NCBI GenBank assembly: GCA_905221605.1
Contig: CAJNDS010000414.1
Span: 81,118-145,117 of the forward strand
DNA length: 64,000 nucleotides
Direction: 5' to 3'
Source of the DNA: Symbiodinium natans
Lineage: Eukaryota; Sar; Dinophyceae; Suessiales; Symbiodiniaceae
Shown here: positions 1-10,436 of the stretch, one piece after another
Position numbering within the stretch: the stretch's first letter is position 1
Layout: each line of letters starts with the position of its first letter
Made by a program: the position numbers and the translations under genes
Notes under the pieces: model-generated
Database searches by the model: none
Seen by the model: only the letters and a program-made list of their open reading frames with translations
Told to the model about the DNA's origin: nothing

Positions 1-454
1 TAGTGTCTATTTAGAGAATTGGGGGTGCCTGCAACCATGAATTTCTGGCCCCCAAAGTAATGATGGACCCCGCTGGCGGCGGTCAGCAAGGGTAAACCGC
101 CCTTGGCGGCAATTCTGGCATCGTATCTGCTTGAATTCCTGACGTTAGGATGTTATAGGCCAGCCACAGTCCTCTTAATAAACGCAGACTTTACTTTGAG
201 ATTGTCAGGCCGCAGTAGTGAGTTGGCATCTGCTTGAGTCTTGCCAGCGGGGACAGCCACGGAGCCGCCCTGTTGGCAGGAAGTTGCCTCAGACACATGG
301 AGCATTGACTTTAAGTTGCAATTCTTGCTAGTGCCTTTTGCGAAGTGGAGAAAGCAGGAATGGCGGTCGTGACTTTTCTGTCGACTTCTCTCAGCGAAGT
401 GTAAGAGGTACTGGTCACCAATCAAATGAAAAGGAGCTCTGACAGGCTGTGCCC
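1..454. other. Left flank, no gene recognised
   Basis: Unique sequence to the left of the inverted-repeat element. Short open frames exist on both strands (for example minus 153-425) but show no recognisable domain or repeat. I see no feature that I can support here. Confidence 0.4.
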
Positions 455-688
455 CTCTCTCTCTTGCTAAAGGTTTTTTAATTGCACTTTTGCGCGCCCC
501 CAGCCGGTCTCACAAACGACCCCTCTTTCTGAAGCTCTGTGGGCGCTCTGGCGGCAATCTGGTCACTTGGCTTAAAATCGGCCGTGACAGGCTCTGGGCG
601 CATTCTGGGCGCGAGCGCCCCTGCAGAAATGCAGTTTTCTAGAAATCAGGGAAAACGGCTGTGGATGCATTTCTGCGGCGTTGGCCAA
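455..688 (+). repeat. Left terminal inverted repeat
   Basis: The reverse complement of 6391-6618 matches along nearly its whole length with scattered substitutions and small gaps. Shared blocks include CCGGTCTCACAAACGACCCC, TTTCTGAAGCTCTGTG and GGATGCATTTCTGCGGCG. The outer end is fuzzy between about 450 and 465 because the CT-rich tip differs between arms. Confidence 0.85.
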
Positions 689-755
689 GCGTGCTACGGA
701 AGGCGTCGGAAATCGACTGAGCATCAAAAACAGCAAAGCATCAGAAGGGACCACT

Positions 756-1265
756 GGGAGCTCGAAGCAAGCAGCTGAGAGGCTCTAAACCCCTTAAACT
801 GGCCCATGGGAGCTCGAAGCAAGCAGTTGAGAGGCTCTAACCGTCTTAAACTGGCCTCTGGGAGCTCGAAGCAAGCAGTTGAGAGGCTCTAAACCCCTTA
901 AACTGGCCTCTGGGAGCTCGAAGCAAGCAGTTGAGAGGCTCTAACCCCCTTAAACTGGCCTCTGGGAGCTCGCAGCAAAAGTTGAGAGGGTCAAAAAATC
1001 TTAAACTTAGATTTTGAAGCTCGAAGCAAAAGTTGAGAGGGTCAAAAAATCTTAAACTTAGATTTTGAAGCTCGAAGCAAAAGTTGAGAGGGTCAAAAAA
1101 TCTTAAACTTAGATTTTGAAGCTCGAAGCAAAAGTTGAGAGGGTCAAAAAAACTTAAACTTAGATTTTGAAGCCCGAAGCAAAAGTTGAGAGGGTCAAAA
1201 ATCTTAAACTTAGATTTTGAAGCTCGAAGCAAAAGTTGAGAGGCTCAAAACCTTAAACTTTAGAT
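756..1265. repeat. Subterminal 51/52-bp tandem array, about 10 copies
   Basis: Copies start at about 756, 808, 860, 912, 964 and 1015 and then every 51-52 bp. The core is GAGCTCGAAGCAAGCAGTTG plus GAGAGGCTCTAA and CTTAAACT. The first four copies are one subtype (ending AAACTGGCCTCT) and the later copies another (AAAATCTTAAACTTAGATTT). Because 51 is a multiple of three, the minus strand at 846-1232 stays open as a 17-residue repeat (LNFCFELQNLSLRFFDP). I read that as a by-product of the array and not as a gene. Confidence 0.85.
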
Positions 1266-1734
1266 TATGCTGAGCCCTCACACTCAAACGGGTCCTTCGA
1301 GATGACAGTCACGAACTGCTTGTGATGCTGCTGTGCGACCTGGCGCGTCAACAAAAAAAATGGATTCAATCGAGCCTTGCTGCATTCTTGCGGGTGTACC
1401 GTGCAGAGCGTTCAGCCAGGTTCGCCCCCTGTCCGGATGATACGTTTTGATTCATGCTGCAAGCACACCCTTTTTGTGACACACAAAGCTTGCGTAGCGT
1501 TTACCGTCATTTAACACCCATCGGGAATGCGACATAGCTACGATGTGCACGAAGCATTTCGGCTGAGATCGTGCCCTGTATGTGGCACTCAAAGCCAGAG
1601 CTGTATCTGTATCTCCGTGAAAGGCACGGCTGGAAAAGCAAAGAGTGGCCTGCACATTTCAAACGCCAACTGTTTGCCTCAACTTTGTACAGGAGCCAAG
1701 GCTCAGAACTACAGCATGGGTGCATTTGCCCCCC

Positions 1735-1980
1735 CACCTCCCAACACTTTGTGATGTGAAGGCGTTTACAGTGGCTGTGCTGGGCAAAAACGTGCAATCA
1801 ATTTGCCCCCCCACCTCCCAACACTTTGTGATGTGAAGGCGTTTACGGTGGCTGTGCTAGGCAGAGGAATGCAGAAGAGAACCCCAAGCATGCAGCCTGT
1901 CCATCGCTGCGCATTCTTTGTGCAACGATGCCCCCCTACCATCCAACAGAATTGGAGTTTACGTGGCTGTGCTAGGCATC
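1735..1980. repeat. 67-bp direct repeat, two full copies plus one partial
   Basis: Copies begin at 1735 and 1802 (TTTGCCCCCCCACCTCCCAA, then ACTTTGTGATGTGAAGGCG and GTGGCTGTGCT), and a diverged third begins near 1925. The remaining sequence between the subterminal array and the first gene (1266-2263) shows no recognisable gene. Confidence 0.7.
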
Positions 1981-2263
1981 TGCGGCTGCTGACGCAAGCT
2001 AGTTCACAACAAATGGCGCTATGTGGCATTCTTCGCAACTGGCAAGTACCGGCATAGCCCCCCAGAAAAAGAACTAGGTCGTCGGACGCAGCCAAGATCT
2101 GTAACCTCAAGGCCTGGGCACATGCCGTGATAGCGGCATCTACCGAACAAACCTGTAGCCTCAGAAGTCTGTGCTATCTTTGTGCTAAACTCGTATTCGA
2201 ATGTCAGAGTTACAACATCACGCCGATGGTTTCTGAGGCACAGGCACAAACTCAGAAGCGGAG

Positions 2264-2848
2264 TCACTCGGAAAACGGATTGTACTGCTTCGCCAACGCC
2301 GCGGAAGCCTGTGCCAAATCATTCTCTTTCACTCTCACGCGCAAAGCACCCGAGCCACCCGTCTTGGACTTCATGATGTAGACGCGCCCTTTCTGACCCT
2401 GAGAAAGTGCACCACGACTCTCTTCCTTCAAACCAGCCGTGGCACACATCTTCATAACCTGGTCGGGAGTCGTGCCACCACCCAAGTACTTCGCAGCGGC
2501 CATTCTGAACTCCCAAAGACCGGATGCCACACTCCGATGAACGTCATGATCGCACTCCTCTTCCACAAAGCGCTGCAAGGTGCGGCCATCATGCTTGAGT
2601 AACTGCATGGCGCTGTCCCGCTCCACCATGCAGGGAGGGCGAGGGAGCAATCGCGTGCCTGGACTGCAAGCAGTTTGCACCGAACCGGCCAAGCCTTTGA
2701 CGAGCCACAGCAGCTGCTGGTTGAAAAAGCCCCGGCAGACCCGCGGCTTCAAAGCGTCGTCCGCAAGACCTTGAAAGCCTTCTGGAAGAGCACTGTGCGT
2801 TGTAGACATCTCGAAGATGTCCAGGCGCCTCTGCAAGCCTTCATCCAA
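2264..2848 (-). CDS. Unknown protein, 194 aa (element gene)
   Basis: I do not recognise this protein. It is a continuous minus-strand frame, divergent from the fibre-like gene with a short gap between the two starts. A second possible start (MSTTHS) lies at 2809 and would give about 181 aa. It is moderately basic with an Ala/Lys-rich C-terminal half (KYLGGGTTPDQVMKMC, KGRVYIMKSK, ASAALAKQYNPF). No signal peptide, membrane segment or catalytic motif is obvious. Amino-acid composition looks like a real protein, and its position between TIR and fibre gene supports it as an element gene. It could still be a chance open frame in GC-rich DNA. Confidence 0.4.
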   Translation of the reverse strand: MDEGLQRRLDIFEMSTTHSALPEGFQGLADDALKPRVCRGFFNQQLLWLVKGLAGSVQTACSPGTRLLPRPPCMVERDSAMQLLKHDGRTLQRFVEEECDHDVHRSVASGLWEFRMAAAKYLGGGTTPDQVMKMCATAGLKEESRGALSQGQKGRVYIMKSKTGGSGALRVRVKENDLAQASAALAKQYNPFSE

Positions 2849-2892
2849 GAAGTGATTGCTGGCCCTTCGGCGCGAACGGCCGCTCGCTCGAG

Positions 2893-4213
2893 ATGGAAGT
2901 CGACTGCTACAGCAAGGCCGAGAGCGATGCGCGGTACATTCAAATCGGGGGACCCCCCAGCGACCCGCTCCTGGTCAACGACGTCCGCGCCAACGGTGCC
3001 GATTATTTGACGCTGCGCGGCGGCGCCCTGGGCATCGAGTTCGAGGCCAGCAACGGACTCGCCATGGCAGACCTGTCCACGAGCCTGTTCAGCATCAAAG
3101 ATGGCATCAACGTGCTCACCAAGGGTCGAATTTTTGCAGACTCGAGCCTGGGCATCGCCACCGCCGGCTCCTTCCAGGGAGGCACCGTGGAGCCTCTGTT
3201 GCCCACGGACCAGTTCCTGAACCTCAAGGCGGGCACCGTTTCTGTGCGCGTCACGGATGCCAGCGACAACAGCCTGTGCACCTTCGCCCCTGCTGAAGTC
3301 CACACTGTGGCAACCAGGCTCCGCGTGGACGACCAGCTGTACATCGACGACGCCATCGGCACTGCTACGGGCCTCGTGACCAACGCCATCTCAGTGCGGG
3401 CTCAAGACACGCAATTGTCCATCACCGGCGGGTCCAACGGAACCGTGGTGAACGGCGACTTGGATATACAGGGAACCATGACCGGAGCCAGCATTGAGCT
3501 CAACACAGAGCTTCGGGCTCCGACGGTGCGGGCCAGACCCTCGGACACCTTTCTGACGATTCGCGGCGGCACCACGGGCATGTACCTGGACGGCACCGTT
3601 TTCACCGCGTCCACTATTCAAGCAGATCCCGGTTTGGTGTCAGCGCCCGCCTGGCTCACCTTTGTTGGCGGCACGACGGGAATAGAGCAGGTCTGCAGCC
3701 TTGCTCAGGTGCGGCAAAACGTAGTTGGGGACGTGGAATTCAAGGTCCTCAACGAAGATGCGACCACTGGGGAAGCTGAGGGCCCTGGAAAGCGGAAGCG
3801 AGGTGCAGCTTCAAGCCACGAGCCAGACCATCAGCCTGCAAAATCAAACTGGAGCCTTCCAGGCGCCCGTTGTCGTGCAAACAAACGGGCTGTTGGTGGC
3901 CAATTATGGCCTGCAGAACAATTCAGACACCAACATCAAAGCAAACCAGCAGCCCACACCGCTGGCGGATCTAAAAACTGTTTTCGACGCCGTGGAAGTG
4001 AAAAGCTACACTCGCACCGACACACCGCAGCCCGAGGACCGCATTGGCTTCATAGCCCAAGAGATTCTTACTGCTGGTGTGTTGGGGCCGAAGCTTGCCA
4101 GCATGCAAGAAAATGGGCTGTACGGACTGGACTACTCTCGACTCACATGTGTTCTATGGGGAGTCTGTAAACAACTCGAGCAGCGCGTTGCAGCCTTGGA
4201 GGCAGATGATTAG
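2893..4213 (+). CDS. Fibre-like protein with C-terminal S74 chaperone domain, frameshifted
   Basis: The N-terminal part begins MEVDCYSKAESDARYIQIGG, a form common at the start of trimeric phage-type fibre segments. It continues as Gly/Thr/Val-rich repeats (LTLRGGALGIEF, LTIRGGTTGMYLDG, LTFVGGTTGIEQ) expected of beta-structured fibres. The C-terminal part reads NNSDTNIKAN ... RIGFIAQEI ... and ends in a short coiled coil (KQLEQRVAALEA). That layout is typical of the Peptidase_S74 intramolecular chaperone, where an SD motif with a following Lys cleaves the chaperone off after trimerisation. The two parts are in different frames. An extra base in the G run at 3769-3772 would explain the break; the first frame otherwise runs on nonsensically to 4170. 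This is a pseudogene or a sequencing indel. The function in this element, perhaps host attachment or a relic virion, is inference. Confidence 0.65.
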
Positions 4214-4295
4214 GCAGACGTGAACACGCACGCATTCACGACACGACGGAGGCTGTTTCGCAGCATGGGTGGAAGCACCGGAGGCTGCATGATAA

Positions 4296-5414
4296 ATGGA
4301 GCGACATGAGGCGGCAATGGAACTGCTACGCAGACTTGCGGCAGACTTCGGCGTGCGGGACGCCCGCAAGCTGCACCAGCTAGCACGGCGGGAGTTCCCG
4401 GAGAACCGGGACTTGACGCTGGAGAGAGCTAGGGGCGCCACCCTGGAGGACGTGGCCCGGCAGGTGCTGGCCCCGAAGCCCCGGAGCCTGGGGAAGAGCG
4501 CGGCCGAGGGGCCCAACAACCGCCTGCAGGCGGACCTGATCGACTTCTCCCAGAACACCCGCTCCAGGAACAAGTACGGGTTGGTGGTAACGGACGTCTT
4601 CACGAGAGAGGCGGCCACGAAAGCGCTGCCCAGCAAGAACGCGGAGGCAGTGGCGGAGGCGGCCCGGGAAATCATCCCCGAGCTGGTGCAAGGCGAGGGG
4701 AACTACGTGGTGACCACAGACGAAGGCCGGGAGTTCCAGACACTGGAGGCGGCGCTGCCCGAAGGCGTGGTGCACCGCACCAAGAGGCCCGCGGACAGGA
4801 ACGCCACCGCGGTGGTGGACCGGCTCATCCAGACATTGAAGAAGGATTTGGCGGGGGACGTGGCCAGGCACGGCGGCAAGTGGGACGACCACATAGAGGA
4901 TGCCACGCTGGCCTACAACCGCAGACCCCACGAAACCGTGCACGCGGCGCCCGACCATGTGGAGACCCAGCCAGCCACGCAGTTCCGCGTTCTTCAGGAC
5001 AACGCCGAGAAGTTCCAGCACAATAAGAAGCTCACCGAGAGCCGGCAACACAAGCTCCGGACCTTGGGGGCCTTCCGAATGCCCACCAACGCCGCGAGGA
5101 GCTTCCAGCCCCAATACGGGCCGGTGAAACAGCTGGAAAGTTACGACTCCATGACCGTGCGGGCCACCGATGGCACCACGGGCCTGCTGAAGCAGGTGCA
5201 ACCCGTGCCCAAAGCCAGCGGAGAACCCATCCAGAGGTTGACGCAGCCTGGGGTCCCCCAACCCGTGAGGCAGCTGCAAGACTTCAACCAGGCACCCGAA
5301 GCCCTCGCCCCTGCAGCGCCCAAGGCCGCCTCCAGAAGGCCGCCGCTGGCAGTGCGGCAGCTAGAGGATTTCAACCGCGGGCCGGTCGGGCCCCGCGTCC
5401 GAGAGCTAAACTGA
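4296..5414 (+). CDS. Retroviral-type (rve) integrase, 372 aa
   Basis: DDE-type integrase expected to cut and join the element ends to target DNA. The core is visible as NRLQADLIDFS (Asp80), then NYVVTTDEGREFQ (Asp142), then NATAVVDRLIQTLKK, where Asp175 occupies the place normally held by the catalytic Glu of the ER-x(n)-LK motif. A basic helical N-terminal region precedes the core. After the core come HETVHAAPDHV and a Pro-rich tail with two copies of a VRQLxDFN motif (about residues 323-330 and 356-363). The frame is intact from the ATG at 4296, 83 bp after the fibre gene. No zinc-binding HHCC motif or clear chromodomain is seen. Asp for Glu may lower or abolish activity, or the acidic residue may be misassigned. 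Confidence 0.8.
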   Translation: MERHEAAMELLRRLAADFGVRDARKLHQLARREFPENRDLTLERARGATLEDVARQVLAPKPRSLGKSAAEGPNNRLQADLIDFSQNTRSRNKYGLVVTDVFTREAATKALPSKNAEAVAEAAREIIPELVQGEGNYVVTTDEGREFQTLEAALPEGVVHRTKRPADRNATAVVDRLIQTLKKDLAGDVARHGGKWDDHIEDATLAYNRRPHETVHAAPDHVETQPATQFRVLQDNAEKFQHNKKLTESRQHKLRTLGAFRMPTNAARSFQPQYGPVKQLESYDSMTVRATDGTTGLLKQVQPVPKASGEPIQRLTQPGVPQPVRQLQDFNQAPEALAPAAPKAASRRPPLAVRQLEDFNRGPVGPRVRELN

Positions 5415-5510
5415 AGAGCCTTAACCGTACACGCTTTGCACCGTTTTCTAAGGCAGCTCAGAGACTGCAATTCTGGTCTCGCCACATTCCCTTTGATCAT
5501 CTACACAAAA

Positions 5511-6111
5511 ATGACATCAGAGCAACTGAGCTTTGCATGCAAGACAGTGACCCTGCGGCCTTCTGAGCACAATCTGGCGCAGCTTCTGGAGCTATGGTCG
5601 ACTGAATGGAAGCATCGCGGCCGCACAACAGCCATAGGGCCTGGAGCTTATGAAAAATACTGTACCTTGGGATTGTTCGGACATGGGGGCATCGTCGGCG
5701 TTTCCAATGCATCCTCAGCACAGACAGTGTGCCTTGCGATCAACTCTTTCATGAAGAAACGTTTCCCCGGAGAATCGTGGACGTCCATCGCGCTGCTTCG
5801 CAACCCAAACATGGGTCTACACCGCGATGTGAGAAATCATCCTGACCAGATGAACCACGCAATCACTCTTGGTGCATTTCTACGTGCGGATTGAAGATGC
5901 TGCAGGCAACTCCACGGCTCAGTTGGTCATGAAAAATGAAAAATTTAAACAACTTCGAGGAACATGGTTCGATCTGCACGACCAACCCGTGAGCTTTGAT
6001 GCGCGGCGGCGCTTTCACATGGTTGAACCTCATAAAGGAACCAGTGGGCGCTTGCTGCCTACACTCCCAAAGCCTTTTCACGAGCAAGCCAAGAACACAT
6101 CACAGCTTTGA
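5511..6111 (+). CDS. 2OG-Fe(II) oxygenase-like protein, frameshifted
   Basis: The chosen start is the ATG at 5511 (MTSEQLSF), 97 bp after the integrase stop. The sequence contains LRNPNMGLHRDVRNH (an H-x-D-type iron-ligand motif) and, in the next frame, FDARRRFHMVEPHKGT (distal His and a basic residue for 2-oxoglutarate). It resembles the small oxygenase-like domain found next to retroelement proteins in dinoflagellate genomes; this comparison is from memory and unsearched. The first frame stops at 5894 and the second frame carries on from about 5875, so one extra base near 5878-5881 breaks the gene between ITLGA and the distal motifs. The substrate is unknown. Confidence 0.5.
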
Positions 6112-6390
6112 CAAGTCTTGGCTTTCCGATTCCACATAATTAATAAAATCTGAGTCAACCCATCCAAGTGTGCACTGCAAAGGTTCCACACTCCAAATGC
6201 AAGAACAAATCTAAAAAAACAAATCACTGCTTTCAATGTCTCGCGATGCTCGTTTTAAGCCTCCTCAGCGCGCCCTCTGATGCTTGTCTGATCGGCCCGC
6301 GGCTCTGGTACGCATCATGCTCGTCTTTTTCTTCTCATCAACTGCCAGAGTCTTATGATGCTCTACTGTTTAAAGCTCAGTCGTGGCAGT

Positions 6391-6618
6391 TTGGCCAACG
6401 CCGCAGAAATGCATCCACAGCCGTTTGCCTAATTTCTAGAAAACTGCATTTCTACAGGGGCTCGCGCCTAGAATGCGCCCAGAGTCTGTCACGCCCATTT
6501 TTTGCCAAGTGACTAGATTACCGCCAGGGCGTCCACAGAGCTTCAGAAAGAGGGGTCGTTTGTGAGACCGGCTGGAGGCGCGCTAAAGTGCATTAAAAAA
6601 CCTTCAGCAAGAGAGTGT
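6391..6618 (-). repeat. Right terminal inverted repeat
   Basis: Inverted partner of 455-688. It starts at TTGGCCAACGCCGCAGAAAT and ends near the CTTCAGCAAGAGAG tip. Divergence between the arms suggests the element has not moved recently. Confidence 0.85.
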
Positions 6619-8363
6619 GCCCATCCCTTTGAACTGCAATGCAGATTAGTCTGCTTGTCATGGTGATCTTGATTCATGCGGAGTCATGGCACAGGTGAGT
6701 CAGTTAGCTGTTGGTGTCGAGAGCAGTGCAAGGATCTCTTCGAAGATGTGGCCGTGGTCCTTGCGAAGATATCTTAGAGAACGAGAAGCTGATGGACGAG
6801 GCAAAGAATCTGATGCTCAGGGGCGGTGATATCAGGTCTCAGGAGCGGAGGCCAATCGATTCCGGTGCTGTATCGCTTCTCATGCTCGGGCAGGACAATT
6901 GTTCATCCACTTGGAGCTGGAAGTTGTGGCCACAGAGGACAAGCAGCAGCGGACATGTACCGTAGCCTGAATGCTCTGTCAGTGCTCAGTCCTTCAGATA
7001 TCGCTTGACATTGTGTATACAACGTACAGCACACAAGCAATAGGGTCTGGCCTGGGAGGAGAAAGGACATCTGGCTGCCACTGCACCCTCTTGAGACATG
7101 AAGATCAGCTCTGGCTGACAAAAGATTCCAAGCAGCCGCAACCGTGTGCCTGCTACGCCATGCACCAGCTCGGTCATCCATATTTTCCGCATCGTCACAA
7201 TCGTACAGGACAGTGCGTTGATGTGTTACCCAATCAAGATTGCCGGGATCAACAGTGGTCCCGAGTGCCTAAAGAGGCCGGTTGTGTGCATGCCGTAATC
7301 TTGATAGCTCGCTAGGCAAGGACAACTTTGCTCTCGAAAGTCGAAAAAGTCAGGCGAGTTGTTCGTCCCTCCTCCCATCCGTTGCAGTGCAGGCGTTGAG
7401 TGCTCCCTGCTGTTCCCAGGTCAAGGTCGCCGCGATTTTTGCTGTGCGGGCAGCGAGGTTCGGACGCCCTCGCTTCCCCACTTCCAGCAGGGACAGGGTT
7501 GTCTGTTCCAGGCACTCCCCTGCCGGTTGCAAACTGACGCCACCGGGTCACCGCCCTAGGCCCTATGCTGCGACCGGTGCTGTCACAAGGGTGAGGGGCC
7601 GACCAGAAACCTAAGCAGCCAACACCCTAAATGCGCAACCTCCTACAAACCTGTTTGCCACCACGCACAGAGCTGCACACAGACGAGCTCGCCAGGCTCA
7701 TCAATAAGACGCCTTCGCGAAGCCCGCAGCGCTAGATGCATAATGGGCGAGTGAATGTAAGGAAGCATTTTGAGAAGAAAGAGATGGCTACTGAAAGAAA
7801 TTTTGAACACTGCACCTCAACTGGCCAGGGACCAAGTGACCTCCTCAACTTCGCCCCGCGCAACAGCCTAATTTTGGGTAAGGCAATTACCAAAAGGAGA
7901 ACTGCAAGGGTGAGTCCCAACCCCCACAGTGCCCGGCGCAGCATGGGGCGTATCCTCCAAAAGTCACTCATGCCCTGGGAGAACACATTCAGGCACCTGG
8001 TGACAAGGTAAAATCGCGAACCTGAAGCCTGTGGCTCCGGGACGCGGGAGCCACAGGTGGAACCATGGCCTCTGGGCTTTTGCGACCTGTGGAGCAGCAG
8101 GGAAAGAGAACGCGAACCGGAAGCTTATGGGCCCTCAGGACCCGGCAGCACTTGAAACCTGCCTATGGGTTCCCTGGACCCGGGAGCAGGTTGCAAGAAA
8201 GCCTACATGCAGTCCGGCGGGGAGGTGGACTAGGGCGTGAGGCAAGCCCCAGGGCCGCTGAAGATGTAGCTTTTTTTGGCGAACTACAGCGAGGCAGCCA
8301 CACACGAGGGAAAGGCTTGGCCTTTGCGGCGCAGATTGCCTGTAGGACGGCGGCAGCGCGGAG

Positions 8364-8477
8364 GCAGTGGAGACTGGGCTGGCTGCCTTCGCTGCGCAAA
8401 TTGCCAGTACGGTCCAGCAGGCAGTGGAGACTGGGCTGGCTGCTTTCGCTGTGCAAATTGCCAGTACGGTCCAGCAG
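8364..8477. repeat. 57-bp tandem duplication
   Basis: Two near-identical copies (8364-8420, 8421-8477) with core GCAGTGGAGACTGGGCTGGC. The plus frame reads ETGLAAFAAQIASTVQQ in both copies, which could be a short coding repeat, but no gene context supports it. Confidence 0.75.
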
Positions 8478-9588
8478 ACTGATGGAGGTCACTGGAGGCA
8501 GTGCTGGACTTGGGCCAATCCCAACGGTACCATAGGCCATCTGAGGCGATTGTGCTTTTCTTGAGAAAACGGCTTGGGCCTTGGTGGCGCAGATTGCCTG
8601 CGGTAAAGCGGCAGCATCCCAGCTGCAGCCCTTTTGGCAGCCCCCTGCCTTTACGCTCCAGCAGTTCTTGGCCGCTCTGGGCTAAGTTTCAGGGAGAGTG
8701 GGTTTGCTTTGTGGTCGGTGTGCTATGGACAAATAATCGGCTGCTGCGCGGGGCAGTAAGGGTATTGGGGCGAGGGCGTCCGGGTTTGTGGTGGCTCGGC
8801 CTACGGTTCGAGGAAGCTGGCGTTTTTCATTTTTCTTGACATGAGTATGCATGTGTCTTTTGCGACTCTTGGTGGTGGGTAGTTGCGCTGGGGGGCATCC
8901 AGAAGCATCACGTGTTATCCGCCAGGGTTGCCAACTGAAGCAAGAACCGCCCTGCGCTGCCTTGCTAGTTGTGTGAGACCCAAAATCGCAGACCTTCTGC
9001 CCAAAGTCTTTGCGTGCGATGCACAACAGCTCTTGCATCTAGAGAAAACGTCACGTCCAAGTGAGGTGGGAGGCCAGTGGAAGCGACAGCCGAAGAGCAT
9101 TTGCATGTTCAGTCACAGCTGGAATGTGTTGAGGCAGTTTCGTTTTTGAAATTGCGGTCTGCTTGTTAAATCCCCCTTCTGCGTTGTTGCATAGCACGCC
9201 GCTCCCAACAAACGGAGCACCTTAGCTTCTGGCAGTTCCGACAAGATGGACAACGACAGAGGCCATGCATTTAATAGAACTTCCCGCTTTGTTCCTTGAA
9301 GGGCGCTCGCGGTGGTCCATCAATTCGTGCAAAATTTTGATGGCGATTTGGAGGGACTTTGAATTGTTAGATCATGCCGGCGCCATTGTGTGAATGCACT
9401 GTTGGCCAAGCCAACGCGCAAGAAGTCGAAAGCACCCGAGCTTGGTCCTTTGAAGGCCAACGGGGCTTGGACCGTTCTCGCATGATGTATCCGCGAGGGA
9501 TGTGTTCTGTGAGGTGACGGTCTTCCCAGATGAACAATCCATCAGCGCTGGGCTGCGTTGCAAAGACTTCCCTCATATGCCTCGTAAG

Positions 9589-9672
9589 TTGGGATGTTCC
9601 CCCCTTATACTTATACTAACGGGGATTCCAATAGGGTGGGTACTACAAGCCCTAGTACGGACTGTTAGTTTC
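9589..9672. mobile_element. MITE family 1 copy a (truncated)
   Basis: Begins TTGGGATGTTCCCCCC, then CTTATACTTATACTAAC, and carries the inner right arm GGACTGTTAGT. The outermost right tip is missing. It is the only copy outside the intron-rich region. Confidence 0.6.
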
Positions 9673-10436
9673 AGGAAAAGCCATCTTAACCGTCTTCGCT
9701 TCGGGGATTCAGTCATCGGGATGCCGACCTCTCCCCAGTGCGAAGGTTGGACTCTAAAGCCGAAAGCTTCGCCTCAGCCCCCCTGCCCCTTATCGCTCGC
9801 GTGCGCGCGCGCGCACCCCATCACAGGGCACCAGGTGCAGTTGCGTTGCTGGACTGGGTGTTTTGCTCTCATCTGCGCGGACCGTTTTGTTTTCATGTGT
9901 GGCAGTTAAATTGTAACAGTACAAGAAAAGCAGCAACAGCAGTGTCCCTCTGTTGCAGAATTTTTTATCGCTTGAGATGTAATTCAGAGACCCCCAAAAG
10001 AAGAGAAAACCAGGTCTTGAAGCATGTGCCACATGTATGCACTTGTCGTGGGCTTCCTGACTTGAGGTTTGTTTGTGGATTGGGGTGTAGGCTCTAGAGT
10101 GCGAAGCTTCTTAGCAAGATTCAAACATATGTTAAGGCCACCAGGCTTCCGCTGGACGTTGCACTTTGGCCACCTTCAAGCCAATATCATATAGCCGTTG
10201 CCTTCAAGACCACCCGAGCGCTCTCTGGCTTTCATCAGGTTTCTTTCATAGATGGCGCTGACTGTCAAATACAAGAACCACAATATCCCCTACACAAAGG
10301 GCCCCCAAATGCAATGATGTAGCCCTGGCAGTTTGTTTTTGTCGGGCTGAGCGCCCAAATCCTTGGGCCAAACGCAGGCTGCCAAAACGGAACCTACTGT
10401 AGATCAGCCCAACATCTTTACTGGACCACCGACCAT

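Larger units (their letters stand above)
455..6618. mobile_element. 6.2-kb TIR-bounded integrating element (Polinton/Ginger-like or virus-derived)
   Basis: The element is defined by long imperfect terminal inverted repeats at 455-688 and 6391-6618. Inside are, in order, a 51/52-bp tandem array, a minus-strand unknown gene (2264-2848), a fibre-like gene with an S74 chaperone end (2893-4213), an rve integrase (4296-5414) and a 2OG-oxygenase-like gene (5511-6111). The three plus-strand genes are closely spaced (about 80-100 bp). Established knowledge: an rve integrase with long TIRs is typical of Polintons/Mavericks and of Ginger transposons. S74 fibre domains are typical of phages and some large DNA viruses. 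No DNA polymerase B, packaging ATPase or capsid gene is visible, so a full Polinton is not supported. No clear target-site duplication was found. Confidence 0.7.

Noticed and set aside
846-1232. 128-codon minus-strand frame of 17-residue repeats
   Set aside because: It follows exactly from the 51-bp tandem array; no independent coding sign.
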